Source: Streptococcus moroccensis (GTDB lineage: Bacteria > Bacillota > Bacilli > Lactobacillales > Streptococcaceae). From it: a DNA stretch of 64,000 bases. The position numbers and the translations under genes were made by a program. The stretch's first letter is position 1. The number at the start of each line of letters is the position of its first letter. The notes below the pieces were generated by a model. That model saw only the letters and a list, made by a program, of their open reading frames with translations, ran no database searches and was not told the origin of the DNA. Location of the stretch: assembly GCF_030812835.1 (NCBI RefSeq), contig NZ_JAUSTM010000003.1:62001-126000 (forward strand). The letters run 5' to 3'. This document shows, one piece after another, positions 10,540 through 20,820 of this stretch.

Positions 10540-10755
10540 CAGAGACATGTCAAATGGATAAGAGCTGGTCATAGAGAGTGCGCGGTTGCTGCAAGTCGCA
10601 CCCAGTGATTGATTTGGTACTCCTCGGTAGGATTTTATGCAAACATAAAAGGGTGGTCACCTTAGAACCATTTCGAGGCACAGCCTATTTTTTAGCCTGT
10701 GTAAATGAAGGTGGAACCACGTTGCGACGTCCTTTTTGAGGACGTCGTTTTTTGT
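10540..10755 (+). ncRNA. T-box riboswitch controlling thrS
   Basis: The leader has the conserved T-box sequence GAAGGTGGAACCACG (about 10707-10721), then a strong terminator, CGACGTCC/GGACGTCG followed by Ts (10725-10753). The 5' part starts stem I with an AGAGAGTGCG stretch near 10574. Uncharged tRNA-Thr should bind and favour the antiterminator, raising thrS expression under threonine shortage. I could not place the threonine specifier codon with certainty; two ACC triplets lie near 10658 and 10667. About 130 unstructured bases separate the terminator from thrS. Confidence 0.92.
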
Positions 10756-10883
10756 TTTTAAATTAGTATGTTGTTTCTAAGTTTGAAGTAGCTACTATCA
10801 GAAATAAAATCAACCTTTGAGGACAACGAAGATTATCAAGAGAATATATTCATATTGACAGCAATAGACAACAAAAGGAGAAC

Positions 10884-12836
10884 ATGAAAATGATCCATAT
10901 TACTTTCCCAGATGGTGCCGTTCGTGAATACGAAGCTGGTAGCACAACTTATGACATTGCCCACTCTATCAGCCCTGGTCTCGCAAAAAAAGCCCTGGCT
11001 GGTAAGTTTAACGGCAATTTGATTGACACGACGCGTGCCATTGAAGAAGATGGTACCCTTGAAATCGTGACCCCAGACCACGAAGATGCCTTGGACATCT
11101 TGCGTCACTCGGCAGCTCACTTGTTTGCCCAAGCGGCCCGCCGCCATTTCCCAAATCTTCGCCTTGGTGTTGGTCCTGCTATTGAGCATGGTTTCTATTA
11201 CGATACCGACAATGAAGCGGGTCAAATTTCCAATGAAGACTTGGCTAAAATCGAAGATGAGATGCGTAAAATCGTTAAGGAAAACCATCCATCTATCCGT
11301 GAAGAAATCACCAAAGAAGAAGCCCTTGAGCTCTTTGCAGATGATCCTTACAAACTAGAGTTGATCCAAGAGCATGCGGGTGCTGGCTTGACCGTTTACC
11401 GCCAGGGTGAGTTTGTGGACCTTTGCCGTGGCCCACACGTGCCGTCAACTGGTCGTATCCAAGTCTTCCAACTGCTTAACGTAGCAGGTGCCTATTGGCG
11501 TGGGAACAGCGACAATGCCATGATGCAACGGGTCTACGGAACAGCTTGGTTTGACAAAAAAGACCTCAAGGCCTATATCCAAATGCGTGAAGAGGCCAAA
11601 GAACGCGACCACCGTAAACTGGGTAAAGAGTTGGACCTCTTCATGATTTCTCAAGAAGTAGGTCAAGGCTTGCCGTTTTGGTTGCCAAATGGTGCGACCA
11701 TCCGTCGTACCTTGGAGCGCTACATCACTGACAAGGAATTAGCGTCAGGCTACCAACACGTCTACACACCACCTCTTGCTTCAGTAGAGCTTTACAAGAC
11801 TTCTGGTCACTGGGAGCATTACCAAGAAGATATGTTCCCGACCATGGACATGGGAGATGGGGAAGAATTTGTTCTTCGTCCAATGAACTGTCCGCACCAC
11901 ATCCAAGTCTACAAGAACCATGTGCATTCTTACCGCGAATTGCCAATCCGTATCGCTGAGCTCGGCATGATGCACCGCTATGAAAAATCAGGTGCCTTGA
12001 CTGGTCTGCAGCGCGTGCGTGAAATGACCCTTAACGACGGCCATATCTTTGTGGCTCCAGAGCAAATCCAGGAAGAATTCCAACGTGCCCTCCAGCTCAT
12101 CATCGATGTCTATGCGGACTTTAACTTGACCGACTACCGTTTCCGCCTGTCTTACCGTGATCCAGAAGACAAGGAAAAATACTACGACAACGACGAGATG
12201 TGGGAAAATGCCCAAGGCATGCTGAAAGCTGCCCTTGATGAAATGGGTGTAGACTACTACGAAGCAGAAGGCGAAGCAGCCTTCTACGGTCCGAAATTGG
12301 ATATTCAAGTCAAAACAGCTCTTGGAAACGAAGAGACCCTCTCAACCATTCAGTTGGACTTCCTCTTGCCAGAACGCTTTGACTTGACTTACATCGGAGC
12401 AGATGGGGAAGAGCACCGTCCGGTTATGATCCACCGTGGAGTTATCTCGACCATGGAGCGCTTCACCGCTATCTTGATTGAAACCTATAAAGGAGCCTTC
12501 CCAACCTGGTTGGCACCACAACAAGTAACGGTTATCCCAATCTCTAACGAAGCCCATGTGGACTATGCTTGGGAAGTAGCCAAAGCCCTTAAAGACCGTG
12601 GCATTCGTGCCGAGGTTGATGAGCGCAATGAGAAAATGCAGTACAAGATCCGTGCTTCGCAAACCAGCAAGATCCCTTATCAGCTCATCGTGGGGGACAA
12701 GGAAATGGCTGACCGTGCGGTCAATGTCCGCCGGTATGGTAGCAAGGCGACCCATACCGAATCACTGGATAACTTTATTGACATTATCCTAGCCGATATC
12801 GCTCGTAAATCCCGTCCAGCAGAAGATGCTGAATAA
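10884..12836 (+). CDS. thrS: Threonyl-tRNA synthetase
   Basis: This 650-residue class II synthetase charges tRNA-Thr in the cytoplasm. The N-terminal TGS domain (about 1-63) is followed by the editing domain with the [10 protein letters not shown] zinc/editing motif, the catalytic core with motif 2 and the zinc-site cysteine in RPMNCPHH, and an anticodon-binding domain at the C-terminus. The length is normal. ATG 10884 has AAAGGAG seven or so bases upstream. The T-box leader ties expression to threonine supply. Confidence 0.98.
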   Translation: MKMIHITFPDGAVREYEAGSTTYDIAHSISPGLAKKALAGKFNGNLIDTTRAIEEDGTLEIVTPDHEDALDILRHSAAHLFAQAARRHFPNLRLGVGPAIEHGFYYDTDNEAGQISNEDLAKIEDEMRKIVKENHPSIREEITKEEALELFADDPYKLELIQEHAGAGLTVYRQGEFVDLCRGPHVPSTGRIQVFQLLNVAGAYWRGNSDNAMMQRVYGTAWFDKKDLKAYIQMREEAKERDHRKLGKELDLFMISQEVGQGLPFWLPNGATIRRTLERYITDKELASGYQHVYTPPLASVELYKTSGHWEHYQEDMFPTMDMGDGEEFVLRPMNCPHHIQVYKNHVHSYRELPIRIAELGMMHRYEKSGALTGLQRVREMTLNDGHIFVAPEQIQEEFQRALQLIIDVYADFNLTDYRFRLSYRDPEDKEKYYDNDEMWENAQGMLKAALDEMGVDYYEAEGEAAFYGPKLDIQVKTALGNEETLSTIQLDFLLPERFDLTYIGADGEEHRPVMIHRGVISTMERFTAILIETYKGAFPTWLAPQQVTVIPISNEAHVDYAWEVAKALKDRGIRAEVDERNEKMQYKIRASQTSKIPYQLIVGDKEMADRAVNVRRYGSKATHTESLDNFIDIILADIARKSRPAEDAE

Positions 12837-12842
12837 ACACTA

Positions 12843-12869
12843 AAACCGAAGCCCCAGGGTTTCGGTTTT
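12843..12869 (+). terminator. thrS terminator
   Basis: An AAAACCGAA/TTTCGGTTTT hairpin lies directly after the thrS stop codon. Confidence 0.8.
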
Positions 12870-12930
12870 GCTTGTTTTATCCATTTTCTTTTAGTATAAT
12901 AATTTTAAAAAAGAAGATAAGGTGGGCGTG

Positions 12931-13272
12931 ATGGGACAGTTGGTTTTTATGGTAGTACAGGTTGGAATGGCTTTGGTGTTGGGTTATGTGATTTTTCAAA
13001 TAGGACGAAACGTTTTAGATTGGAGTCGCAACAATCAGTCCAGTGAGCAATCCGTTAAAGCTAGAGTAATCAGTAAACACCCCAATTTATTGCATAGTGG
13101 TGATGCCAAACGGACACTTCACAAGGTTATTTTTCAACTACCAGGCCAACAAAGCCTTGAACTAAGGGTTAGAGGTGAGGCCTTTGATCAATTGCTAGAG
13201 GGAGATGAAGGAGAATTGACCTTTCAAGGGAATCGTTTCCTTGCGTTTAAGCAGAAGAATTTAAAAAACTAG
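12931..13272 (+). CDS. DUF2500-type small membrane-anchored protein
   Basis: A 113-residue protein with one N-terminal membrane segment (about residues 4-25) and a soluble beta-rich domain resembling DUF2500 (ARVISKH near the front, LELRVRGEAFDQLLEGDEGELTFQG near the end). The function of the family is unknown. I chose ATG 12931 because AAGGTGGG is well spaced for it; a GTG at 12922 would overlap that ribosome site. It lies alone between the thrS terminator and a convergent permease operon. Confidence 0.75.
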   Translation: MGQLVFMVVQVGMALVLGYVIFQIGRNVLDWSRNNQSSEQSVKARVISKHPNLLHSGDAKRTLHKVIFQLPGQQSLELRVRGEAFDQLLEGDEGELTFQGNRFLAFKQKNLKN

Positions 13273-13291
13273 GAAATATTTCCTAGTTTTT
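13264..13291. terminator. Bidirectional terminator between convergent genes
   Basis: An AAAACTAGGAAA/TTTCCTAGTTTT hairpin with an A run before and a T run after. It overlaps the end of the DUF2500 gene and lies 12 bases from the end of the minus-strand operon. Confidence 0.8.
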
Positions 13292-13302
13292 CTATGTTTT
13301 CC

Positions 13303-14118
13303 TTAAAAGACGCGATAAACATAAGGGTTATCTGGTTTTTCAACGGGTGTAATACTTTCTAGCTCGACCGATGGGATGGATTGATTGAGGCTTTGATGAT
13401 AGGTGATTTCGATGGTACCTGTGGCTGAGACCCAGGTATCATTTTCAAATTCGGTGGGGCTATCAGTGACTAAGAGCCCAAAGACACCGGAGTCAGCGAT
13501 ACAGTGAATGACACCAAATCGGAAGAGGAACATGTCGCCTGGATTATCAGGATCTTGGTATACGAAACCTGTAAAAGTGATTGTTTTGCCGACGAAACGG
13601 TTAGGATAGTCGTAGATGATTTCCATGACTTCCATGTAGTTTTCCTTGGTGACTTCTATATGGTCTTGACTGGCATAGATATCCATCGATTTCTGCATCT
13701 CCTCAGAGTAGGCAGATTTTGTAAAGAAGGATGAGGTATCTGGCCTCAAGTATTGGGTACTGGTACCTTCTTGATCTTGTGTTTCAAGGTCATTGTCAGC
13801 AGATAGAGGAAAGGTGTATCCTTTAGCTGAGACAGTTGTGGCATCAAGGCTGACTGTTGGGAAAAAGAGGCCAACAATCAAGGGAATAAGGAGTAGACCA
13901 TAACTTTCTACTTTGTCTGTCCATTTAGTCAAGTGAGTATGAGGGGTCATTTTTTTCATCCAAATGATTAATTGAACAATAGCAAGAATGAGAGCAATGA
14001 CCATTGAAATATAGGCTAAGTAAGAATAGCGCATATTGATATATTGGTCAAGCTTTCCAGATAGATAAAGGTAGAGTGTCAGCTCAAAATAGCCCAATAA
14101 AATTAGAAAACGAATCAT
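13303..14118 (-). CDS. TIGR03943-family putative permease subunit (DUF1980)
   Basis: This 271-residue protein has two N-terminal membrane segments and a third near residues 90-110, then a soluble C-terminal domain that looks like the DUF1980/TIGR03943 domain (GKTITFTGFVY, FRFGVIHCIADSGVFG, WVSATGTIEI). Its ATG overlaps the stop of the upstream permease by one base (TAATG), so the two are translationally coupled and probably form a complex. The substrate is unknown; metal or small-molecule export has been suggested for relatives. The minus-strand operon starts with a 44-residue gene. Confidence 0.85.
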   Translation of the reverse strand: MIRFLILLGYFELTLYLYLSGKLDQYINMRYSYLAYISMVIALILAIVQLIIWMKKMTPHTHLTKWTDKVESYGLLLIPLIVGLFFPTVSLDATTVSAKGYTFPLSADNDLETQDQEGTSTQYLRPDTSSFFTKSAYSEEMQKSMDIYASQDHIEVTKENYMEVMEIIYDYPNRFVGKTITFTGFVYQDPDNPGDMFLFRFGVIHCIADSGVFGLLVTDSPTEFENDTWVSATGTIEITYHQSLNQSIPSVELESITPVEKPDNPYVYRVF

Positions 14119-15014
14119 TAAAGAACTCCAATCAAAAGCGTATAAAGGATCGCAATGACACAGGAAACAGTAATAAACTGAATGATGGCCTTGCTATTGA
14201 AATAACTCGTCATCATCAGAAGGTTCTTAACATCGATGATAGGTCCAATGATGAGAAAGGCAAGGACAGGAGCCATGCCAAAGCTTGACAAAAGTGAGGC
14301 ACCAATAAAGGCATCCGCCTCGCTACAGAGTGATAGCAAGAAGGCCAAAAGCATCATGAGGAGAATTCCTGCAAGAGGTGTCGTTGAAATGCTGAGCAGG
14401 ATACGTGTTGGCACGTAAACCTGGACAATGCTGGCAAAGAGACAGCCAAAGACCAGATAGCGTCCTGTGTTAAAGAACTCATCGATAGCTTGGATTAACG
14501 CCTGAAAGAGTTTACGCCAGCCAGTCAAGTCAGAAAAATCATGAACATGAGCAGCTTCGCGGTCAGGCTTTAGAATGCTGTCTTGCTTTACAAAACCTAG
14601 CAAGATACCAAGCGTAAAGGCAATGAGAGCAGATCCCAGAGCTCGTAGCAAGGTCATTCGCCAGCTATTGCCAAAGGCCGTATAGGTCGCAAAAAGGACA
14701 ATCGGATTGATAACCGGGGCCGTTGCCAAGAAAGGAATGGCTGTGTAAGTGGGTACGTTTTTCTCCAAGAAGCGATTGACGATTGGCACAATCCCACATT
14801 CACAGGATGGGAAGAAAAATCCAATAAAGGTTCCAAATATAATTTGCAACAAACGGTTCTTGGGCAGGTACTTATGGACACGGTCAGGCGTGATGTAGAC
14901 TTCAATGACACCTGAGATTAAGGTCCCAATAAAGACAAAGGGTAAGGCCTCGATCATGATGGACATAAAGATAGCCCCAGCCTGGAGGACACTGGTAGGA
15001 AGGTTTTGGAACAT
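14118..15014 (-). CDS. DUF318/YcgR-type membrane permease
   Basis: A 298-residue protein with about eight membrane segments. It shows the family's conserved cysteine motif (FFPSCECGIVPIVNRFL) and a second motif LSLCSEADAFIGASLL, pairs of elements typical of the DUF318 (SpoIIA/ArsP-like) permease superfamily. It is coupled by a one-base overlap to the TIGR03943 partner. From memory, a homologous pair in S. mutans was linked to acid tolerance; I cannot confirm that here. The start ATG follows the upstream 44-residue gene by two bases. Confidence 0.85.
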   Translation of the reverse strand: MFQNLPTSVLQAGAIFMSIMIEALPFVFIGTLISGVIEVYITPDRVHKYLPKNRLLQIIFGTFIGFFFPSCECGIVPIVNRFLEKNVPTYTAIPFLATAPVINPIVLFATYTAFGNSWRMTLLRALGSALIAFTLGILLGFVKQDSILKPDREAAHVHDFSDLTGWRKLFQALIQAIDEFFNTGRYLVFGCLFASIVQVYVPTRILLSISTTPLAGILLMMLLAFLLSLCSEADAFIGASLLSSFGMAPVLAFLIIGPIIDVKNLLMMTSYFNSKAIIQFITVSCVIAILYTLLIGVL

Positions 15015-15016
15015 GA

Positions 15017-15151
15017 TTAAGCGTCCTCAGTGTTCTCAAAAGCTTCTTTAGCGTTGGGATCAGGAAATTCAACATTTTCAAGGTCATCAAATGATGCAAA
15101 CTGCTCTAACAGTTTATCCCAATCATCTTGTTTTTTAAAAGTTACAGGCAT
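15017..15151 (-). CDS. 44-residue acidic protein at the head of the permease operon
   Basis: The frame from ATG (15149-15151) to TAA (15017-15019) encodes 44 residues beginning MPVTFKKQDDWDKLLEQF and ending in an acidic NTEDA tail. A good Shine-Dalgarno (GGAGATAACC then ATG) and an upstream TATAAT support it. The permease ATG follows its stop by two bases, so translation is probably coupled. No membrane segment or cysteine is present. I do not recognise a family. It could be a regulator or assembly factor for the two membrane proteins. Confidence 0.75.
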   Translation of the reverse strand: MPVTFKKQDDWDKLLEQFASFDDLENVEFPDPNAKEAFENTEDA

Positions 15152-15186
15152 GGTTATCTCCATTTCTAGACTTCATTTGTGTCTCT

Positions 15187-15192
15187 ATTATA
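15187..15192 (-). promoter_or_regulatory. -10 box for the minus-strand permease operon
   Basis: TATAAT on the minus strand, about 36 bases before the ATG of the 44-residue gene. No clear -35 box is visible. Confidence 0.55.
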
Positions 15193-15282
15193 CCTCAAAA
15201 ACGTAAAAAAGGGGAATTGAGAGGAATTTCGCTCTAAATCTAAGTTTGAAGCGGATTAGCTTTCTCCATTTACTAGGAATCA

Positions 15283-15291
15283 TGATATAAT
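15283..15291 (+). promoter_or_regulatory. Extended -10 promoter of tex (leaderless)
   Basis: TGATATAAT at 15283-15291 is an extended -10 box. The tex ATG is at 15299, seven bases after it, so the mRNA should start at or one base before the start codon. Confidence 0.7.
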
Positions 15292-15298
15292 AAGGATT

Positions 15299-17458
15299 AT
15301 GGATAAGAAATATTTACAGATGAGCGAAGCGCTCCAATTGACCCTAAAACAGATTGACACGGTTTTGAATTTGACGGCTGAAGGCAACACCATTCCCTTT
15401 ATTGCTCGTTACCGTAAAGAAGCCACTGGTGACCTAGATGAGGTGGCGATTAAGGCCATTATCGATATGGATAAGAGCCTAACGGCCCTTGCAGACCGTA
15501 AGGAAGCTGTGCTAGCCAAGATCGAGTCTTTGGGCAAGCTGACCGAGCAATTGCGGGCAGAGATTGAGGCGGCTGAAAAATTAGCTGATGTGGAAGAACT
15601 CTACCTTCCCTATAAGGAAAAACGCCGGACCAAGGCAACCATTGCCCGTGAAGCGGGTCTCTTAGACTTGACTAGACTAATTCTGCAAAATGTAGCTGAT
15701 CTTGAGAGTCAGGCAGAAAAGTTTGTGTCAGAAGCCTTCCCGACGGCAGAAAAAGCCTTGGCTGGAGCGGTAGATATCCTAGCAGAAAGCTTAGCGGAGG
15801 ACACCAAACTCCGTGCTTGGACCTACAATGAAATTTGGACTAACTCTAGCTTGACCTCACAGGTCAAAGATGAAGAAGCTGATGACAAACAAGTCTTTCA
15901 GCTCTATTATGATTTTTCAGAACCCGTAGCGAAACTCCAGGGCTATCGCACCCTTGCTATCAACCGCGGTGAAAATCTTGGTATTTTAAAGGTTGGCTTC
16001 AGCCACAATTTTGACAAGATGACCCGTTTTTACCAAGCTCGTTTTAAAGCTATGAATCCGTATATTGAGGCGGCTGTCGCAGATGCCATTAAGAAAAAGA
16101 TTGTGCCAGCAATGGAGCGTCGGGTTCGTGCGGAGTTGACGGAAAGCGCCGAAGATGGGGCGATTCAACTCTTCTCGACCAACCTGCGCAACCTTCTCTT
16201 GGTTCCACCTCTTAAGGGCAAGACGGTGCTTGGATTTGATCCTGCTTTTCGGACAGGGGCTAAGCTCGCGGTTGTTGACGCGACAGGGAAGCTCTTGACC
16301 ACGCAGGTTATTCATCCGGTTAAGCCGGCTTCTGCCCGCCAGATTGAGGAAGCTAAAAAAGAGCTTTCTCTCTTGATTGACCAATATGGCGTGGAGATTG
16401 TTGCTATCGGTAACGGGACAGCCAGCCGGGAAAGTGAAGCCTTTGTGGCAGAGATTTTACCGAATCACCCAGAGGTTTCCTATGCCATTGTCAATGAGAG
16501 TGGGGCTTCTGTTTACTCGGCATCTGAACTCGCTCGCCATGAGTTTCCAGACTTAACAGTTGAGAAGCGCTCTGCCATTTCCATCGCCCGCCGTCTTCAG
16601 GATCCGCTGGCAGAACTGGTGAAGATCGATCCGAAATCGATCGGCGTTGGTCAGTACCAGCATGACGTTAGCCAGAAAAAACTTAGTGATCAATTGGACT
16701 TCGTGGTCGACACAGTGGTTAACCAAGTCGGTGTCAATGTCAACACAGCCAGTCCAGCGCTTCTAGCTCATGTGGCTGGCCTCAATAAGACCATTTCTGA
16801 AAATATTGTGGCCTACCGTGAGGAAAATGGCGAGCTTAAGAGCCGTCAGGAGTTGAAAAAAGTGCCTCGCTTGGGTGATAAAGCCTTCGAGCAGGCGGCA
16901 GGTTTCTTACGCTTGCCTAATGCTGTTAACTTTTTGGACAACACAGGTGTTCATCCAGAGTCCTATCCGGCTGTCGAAGCACTATTGGAACAGTTAAGCA
17001 TCAGTCAGCTGGATGAGGAAGCCCATGCTAAACTTCAAGCTTTGGATATTACTAGAACAGCAGAGGATTTAGGCATTGGGCAAGCGACCCTGAAAGATAT
17101 TGTGGCTGACCTCTTGAAACCAGGTCGTGACCTGCGGGACAATTTTGCAGCACCTGTCCTTCGTCAAGACGTCCTTGACATGAAGGATTTGAAAATCGGT
17201 CAAGAATTAGAAGGTGTGGTTCGTAATATCGTTGATTTTGGGGCCTTTGTGGATATCGGTGTTCATGAGGATGGCCTGATCCATGTTTCTCGCATGATGG
17301 AACGAAAACGCGATAAGAAAACAGGACGTCTTCCCCAATTACCTCACCCAAGCACGCTTCTTGCGGTAGGGGATATTGTGACGGTTTGGGTAACGGAAGT
17401 AGATGTCAAACGTAGCCGTATCGGCCTTAGTCTGGTGAAACCGCGTGAACTTGACTGA
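15299..17458 (+). CDS. tex: Tex family RNA-binding transcription accessory protein
   Basis: This 719-residue protein has the Tex layout: an N-terminal helical region, a YqgF-like RNase H domain ([16 protein letters not shown] at about residue 315), helix-hairpin-helix repeats ([20 protein letters not shown]) and a C-terminal S1 RNA-binding domain ([24 protein letters not shown]). It binds nucleic acid and acts on transcription; exact targets in streptococci are unclear. The length is normal. No Shine-Dalgarno is possible because the -10 box ends seven bases before ATG. The sprT-like gene overlaps its 3' end by 14 bases. Confidence 0.95.
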   Translation: MDKKYLQMSEALQLTLKQIDTVLNLTAEGNTIPFIARYRKEATGDLDEVAIKAIIDMDKSLTALADRKEAVLAKIESLGKLTEQLRAEIEAAEKLADVEELYLPYKEKRRTKATIAREAGLLDLTRLILQNVADLESQAEKFVSEAFPTAEKALAGAVDILAESLAEDTKLRAWTYNEIWTNSSLTSQVKDEEADDKQVFQLYYDFSEPVAKLQGYRTLAINRGENLGILKVGFSHNFDKMTRFYQARFKAMNPYIEAAVADAIKKKIVPAMERRVRAELTESAEDGAIQLFSTNLRNLLLVPPLKGKTVLGFDPAFRTGAKLAVVDATGKLLTTQVIHPVKPASARQIEEAKKELSLLIDQYGVEIVAIGNGTASRESEAFVAEILPNHPEVSYAIVNESGASVYSASELARHEFPDLTVEKRSAISIARRLQDPLAELVKIDPKSIGVGQYQHDVSQKKLSDQLDFVVDTVVNQVGVNVNTASPALLAHVAGLNKTISENIVAYREENGELKSRQELKKVPRLGDKAFEQAAGFLRLPNAVNFLDNTGVHPESYPAVEALLEQLSISQLDEEAHAKLQALDITRTAEDLGIGQATLKDIVADLLKPGRDLRDNFAAPVLRQDVLDMKDLKIGQELEGVVRNIVDFGAFVDIGVHEDGLIHVSRMMERKRDKKTGRLPQLPHPSTLLAVGDIVTVWVTEVDVKRSRIGLSLVKPRELD

Positions 17459-17891
17459 TTATGTGAAACAGGTCTCTCAGGAAGACTTTGGAAAGCCTTT
17501 TAAGCACACAGCCCATTGGAACAAGCGTCTCAGGTCAACTGGTGGCCGCTTTTTTCCAAAGGATGGTCATTTAGACTTCAATCCTAAAATTTACGAAGAG
17601 CATGGATTGACCGTTTTTCGCCAGATTGTCCGACATGAACTGTGCCACTACCACCTTTATGCTGAGAGAAAGGGCTATCGCCATGCCGATGCCGACTTTA
17701 AAACCTTGCTTCAGGCTGTAAATGGCCTTCGTTATACCCCCAAGATTGCAACACCCCAGAAATACAAGACATACACCTGTCAATCTTGCGGGCAAATCTA
17801 TCATCGCAAACGTCAAATTGACACGAAAAAATACCGTTGTGGAAAATGTCAGGGATTACTGCAATTTGACGGTATGGTGACAAGAGATTAA
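17445..17891 (+). CDS. SprT-like metalloprotease-fold protein
   Basis: A 148-residue protein with the zinc-binding HELCHYH motif of the SprT/SprT-like family near residue 65, followed by a C-terminal zinc ribbon with two CxxC pairs (CQSCGQ and CGKCQG). Eukaryotic Spartan relatives cut DNA-protein crosslinks; the bacterial role is poorly known. It begins with GTG inside the last codons of tex (14-base overlap), so its translation is likely coupled to tex, as in other streptococci. Confidence 0.88.
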   Translation: MNLTDYVKQVSQEDFGKPFKHTAHWNKRLRSTGGRFFPKDGHLDFNPKIYEEHGLTVFRQIVRHELCHYHLYAERKGYRHADADFKTLLQAVNGLRYTPKIATPQKYKTYTCQSCGQIYHRKRQIDTKKYRCGKCQGLLQFDGMVTRD

Positions 17892-17954
17892 AGATGTTAA
17901 AAGTAGTTGACGAAAGTTCTTTTGATGACCGTCGGTGGATATATTTTAAAATTA

Positions 17955-17963
17955 TGGTATAAT
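17955..17963 (+). promoter_or_regulatory. Extended -10 promoter of murA
   Basis: TGGTATAAT at 17955-17963, about 48 bases before the murA ATG. Confidence 0.6.
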
Positions 17964-18011
17964 TAAAATTGCTGTTATTTTTAAGATAGAAGTGAAAGTG
18001 AATCGTTTCGT

Positions 18012-19274
18012 ATGAAGAAAATCAAGATAAATGGGAATCGTCCCTTAAGCGGTGAGATAACCATTTCAGGTGCTAAAAATTCGGTTGTTGCCCTCATTCC
18101 AGCAGCTATTTTGGCGGATGGGATTGTGACCCTAGATGGCGTTCCTGACATCTCTGATGTTGATAGTTTAATTAGTATTTTAGAGATTATGGGTGTTAAG
18201 GTAACCAGAGATGGTGAGACCTTAACTATTGATCCGAGCGGTCTCCAATCCATGCCTATGCCTTATGGTAAGATCAATAGTCTGCGTGCCTCTTATTATT
18301 TTTATGGCTCCTTACTAGGGCGTTTTGGGATAGCTACAGTTGGCTTGCCAGGGGGCTGTGATTTGGGACCTCGACCAATCGACCTTCATTTAAAAGCTTT
18401 TGAAGCCATGGGAGCTGAAATTAGTTATGAGGGTGAGGCGATGACCCTTAAAGCGGTTGAGGGGCAGTTACACGGGGCAACCATCTATATGGATACCGTC
18501 TCTGTAGGAGCAACGATCAATACCATCTTGGCTGCCGTTAAGGCTAAAGGCAAGACCGTTATTGAAAATGCTGCCCGAGAACCAGAGATTATCGATGTAG
18601 CCACATTGCTCAACAATATGGGGGCACATATTCGTGGAGCAGGAACGGATGTCATCACGATTGAAGGTGTTGAAAACCTATCTGGAACGAGACATCAAGT
18701 CATTCCAGACCGCATCGAAGCTGGGACCTATATTGCTTTAGCGGCTGCTGTCGGGCAAGGCATTCAGATTAACAATGTCCTTTATGAACACCTGGAATCT
18801 TTTATTGCAAAATTAGAAGAAATGGGCGTTCGTATGACCATCTCAGAAGATAGTATTTATGTAGAGCCGCAGGAAAACTTAAAGGCAGTCACAATTCAGA
18901 CCTCACCTTACCCAGGTTTCGCAACAGATTTGCAACAACCTTTGACGCCACTGTTGCTCAAGACACAAGGTCAAGCGACGATTAAAGATACGATCTATGA
19001 AAAGCGCGTGGGGCATGTGGCAGAATTGGCACGCATGTCAGCCGATATAGAGGTCAAAGGGAACCGAATCGTTTACCAGGGTGGTAAAACCCTAGAAGGA
19101 GCAGAGGTTAAGGCAACGGACCTTCGGGCTGGCGCCGCTCTTGTTATTGCAGGATTGATGGCAACTGGTGAGACAGTCATCTCCAATGTTGAGTTTATCT
19201 TGCGTGGTTACTCTAATATTATTGAAAAATTAAGTGCCTTGGGTGCCAATATTCAGTTGATAGAAGAAAACTGA
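18012..19274 (+). CDS. murA: UDP-N-acetylglucosamine 1-carboxyvinyltransferase, second paralogue type
   Basis: This 420-residue enzyme transfers enolpyruvate from PEP to UDP-GlcNAc, the first committed step of peptidoglycan synthesis. The active-site cysteine, target of fosfomycin, is in [26 protein letters not shown] near the N-terminus forms the substrate lysine region. Streptococci carry two paralogues. The neighbourhood (GNAT, map) and nearby glycolipid genes match the locus I recall for MurA2/MurZ rather than the copy beside the atp operon. The ribosome site is weak. Confidence 0.93.
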   Translation: MKKIKINGNRPLSGEITISGAKNSVVALIPAAILADGIVTLDGVPDISDVDSLISILEIMGVKVTRDGETLTIDPSGLQSMPMPYGKINSLRASYYFYGSLLGRFGIATVGLPGGCDLGPRPIDLHLKAFEAMGAEISYEGEAMTLKAVEGQLHGATIYMDTVSVGATINTILAAVKAKGKTVIENAAREPEIIDVATLLNNMGAHIRGAGTDVITIEGVENLSGTRHQVIPDRIEAGTYIALAAAVGQGIQINNVLYEHLESFIAKLEEMGVRMTISEDSIYVEPQENLKAVTIQTSPYPGFATDLQQPLTPLLLKTQGQATIKDTIYEKRVGHVAELARMSADIEVKGNRIVYQGGKTLEGAEVKATDLRAGAALVIAGLMATGETVISNVEFILRGYSNIIEKLSALGANIQLIEEN

Positions 19275-19343
19275 TGGTGAGACTTTAATCGTCAGGAAAA
19301 GTAAGATACCTGCCTTGTCGTTTTAAAGGTCTAACATCTGAGG

Positions 19344-19377
19344 AAACACACTCGGCTGAAAGGCAGGGTGTGTTTTT
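19344..19377 (+). terminator. Terminator after murA
   Basis: An AACACAC.../...GTGTGTT hairpin followed by six Ts, ending just before the Shine-Dalgarno of the next gene. Confidence 0.7.
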
Positions 19378-19388
19378 TAGGAGAAAAA

Positions 19389-19964
19389 ATGTGGAAAAAA
19401 TTAGCCGAATGGGCCCAATTTGAAACAGAACGTTTAATCCTGAGACCATTTACATACCAAGATAAGGATGACCTGCATGCCATCATGTCAAACAAAGAAA
19501 ACACAACCTTTCTTCACCCGCCAATCGAAAGTAAGGAGCTCTGTCAGCAACTGTTAGTAGAAGGCTTCATGCGTCAGCCTTTAGGTATCTGGGCGATTGA
19601 AGAGAAAGAAACAAAGCGGATGATTGGCTCTACTCGCTTGGAAAATATTCAAGGGCGCCAAAAAAAAGCTGAAATTGGCTATTTCTTGCATCGAGATTTT
19701 TGGAGAAAAGGATATGGGACAGAGTCCTTGGAAAGTATTGTATGGTTATCCTTTACACAGTTGGGTGTCGGTCAACTAGTCATCAAAACGCATGCTGAAA
19801 ATAGAGCTAGCCAGGCCTTGGCCCAAAAACTGGGATTTCGCTTGGAGAAGGAGTACAAAGGGAGCGATCGCTATTCTCATAAGATGAGAGCCTTTAAGGA
19901 TTACTGTCTTGACAATAGGACTTGGATTAATGGAAAAAGAGGAGATAAGTATGATAACAATTAA
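19389..19964 (+). CDS. GNAT-family N-acetyltransferase (RimJ/RimL type)
   Basis: A 191-residue acetyltransferase with the RimJ/RimL-like start ETERLILRPF and an acetyl-CoA-binding segment YFLHRDFWRKGYGTESL; the late AENRASQALAQKLGFRLE motif is also typical. Members acetylate protein N-termini or small molecules; the target here is unknown. ATG 19389 follows AGGAG; an ATG at 19368 would lie inside the terminator. The map gene overlaps its 3' end by 14 bases. Confidence 0.88.
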   Translation: MWKKLAEWAQFETERLILRPFTYQDKDDLHAIMSNKENTTFLHPPIESKELCQQLLVEGFMRQPLGIWAIEEKETKRMIGSTRLENIQGRQKKAEIGYFLHRDFWRKGYGTESLESIVWLSFTQLGVGQLVIKTHAENRASQALAQKLGFRLEKEYKGSDRYSHKMRAFKDYCLDNRTWINGKRGDKYDNN

Positions 19965-20811
19965 ATCGGCACGAGAAATTGAAGCTATGGATAGAGCTGG
20001 TGATTTTTTGGCCAGTATCCACATCGGCTTGCGTGACCTTATCAAGCCAGGATTAGACATGTGGGAAGTAGAAGAATATGTCCGTTGCCGCTGTAAAGAG
20101 GAGAATGTCTTACCCCTACAGATTGGAGTGGATGGGCATGTCATGGATTATCCTTATGCGACCTGTTGTGGTCTCAATGATGAGGTGGCCCATGCCTTTC
20201 CAAGGCATTATACCTTGAAAGAAGGTGACCTTCTTAAGGTTGATATGGTTCTTTCAGAACCTCTAGATAAGTCCATTCTTGATGTTGCTAAACTCGATTT
20301 TAATAACGTAGCAGTGATGAAAAAACATACCCATTCCTATAGTGGTGGCTTGGCGGATTCTTGTTGGGCTTATGCGGTAGGGCAGGTCTCAGATGATGTC
20401 AAGCAGCTGATGGATGTTACCAAAGAATGCCTCTACCTTGGAATTGAAAAGGCTGTTGTGGGAAATCGTATCGGGGATATCGGGGCCGCCATTCAAGAAC
20501 ATGCCGAAAAAAATGGTTACGGGGTTGTCCGTGATTTGGTTGGACACGGTGTTGGGCCGACCATGCACGAAGAACCTATGGTTCCCCATTATGGTAAAGC
20601 TGGCCGAGGGTTGCGCCTTAGAGAGGGGATGGTCCTCACGATTGAGCCGATGATCAATACGGGAACTTGGGAAATTGACACAGATATGGAGACAGGATGG
20701 GCTCACAAGACCCTTGATGGCGGCCTTTCCTGTCAATACGAACATCAATTCGTGATTACAAAAGATGGTCCTGTTATTTTAACCAGTCAAGGCGAAGAAG
20801 GAACTTACTAG
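19951..20811 (+). CDS. map: Methionine aminopeptidase, type I
   Basis: This 286-residue metalloenzyme removes the initiator methionine from new proteins. The metal ligands are visible: aspartates in LLKVDMVLSE and GLADSCWAYAVG, the histidine in GHGVGPTMHEEP, and glutamates in TIEPMINTG and YEHQFVIT. The segment between the two aspartates is longer than in E. coli, an insert known in streptococcal MetAP. ATG 19951 follows GGAGATAAG; a start at 19909 would lie deep in the GNAT gene. Confidence 0.96.
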   Translation: MITIKSAREIEAMDRAGDFLASIHIGLRDLIKPGLDMWEVEEYVRCRCKEENVLPLQIGVDGHVMDYPYATCCGLNDEVAHAFPRHYTLKEGDLLKVDMVLSEPLDKSILDVAKLDFNNVAVMKKHTHSYSGGLADSCWAYAVGQVSDDVKQLMDVTKECLYLGIEKAVVGNRIGDIGAAIQEHAEKNGYGVVRDLVGHGVGPTMHEEPMVPHYGKAGRGLRLREGMVLTIEPMINTGTWEIDTDMETGWAHKTLDGGLSCQYEHQFVITKDGPVILTSQGEEGTY

Positions 20812-20820
20812 GTATAAAGT

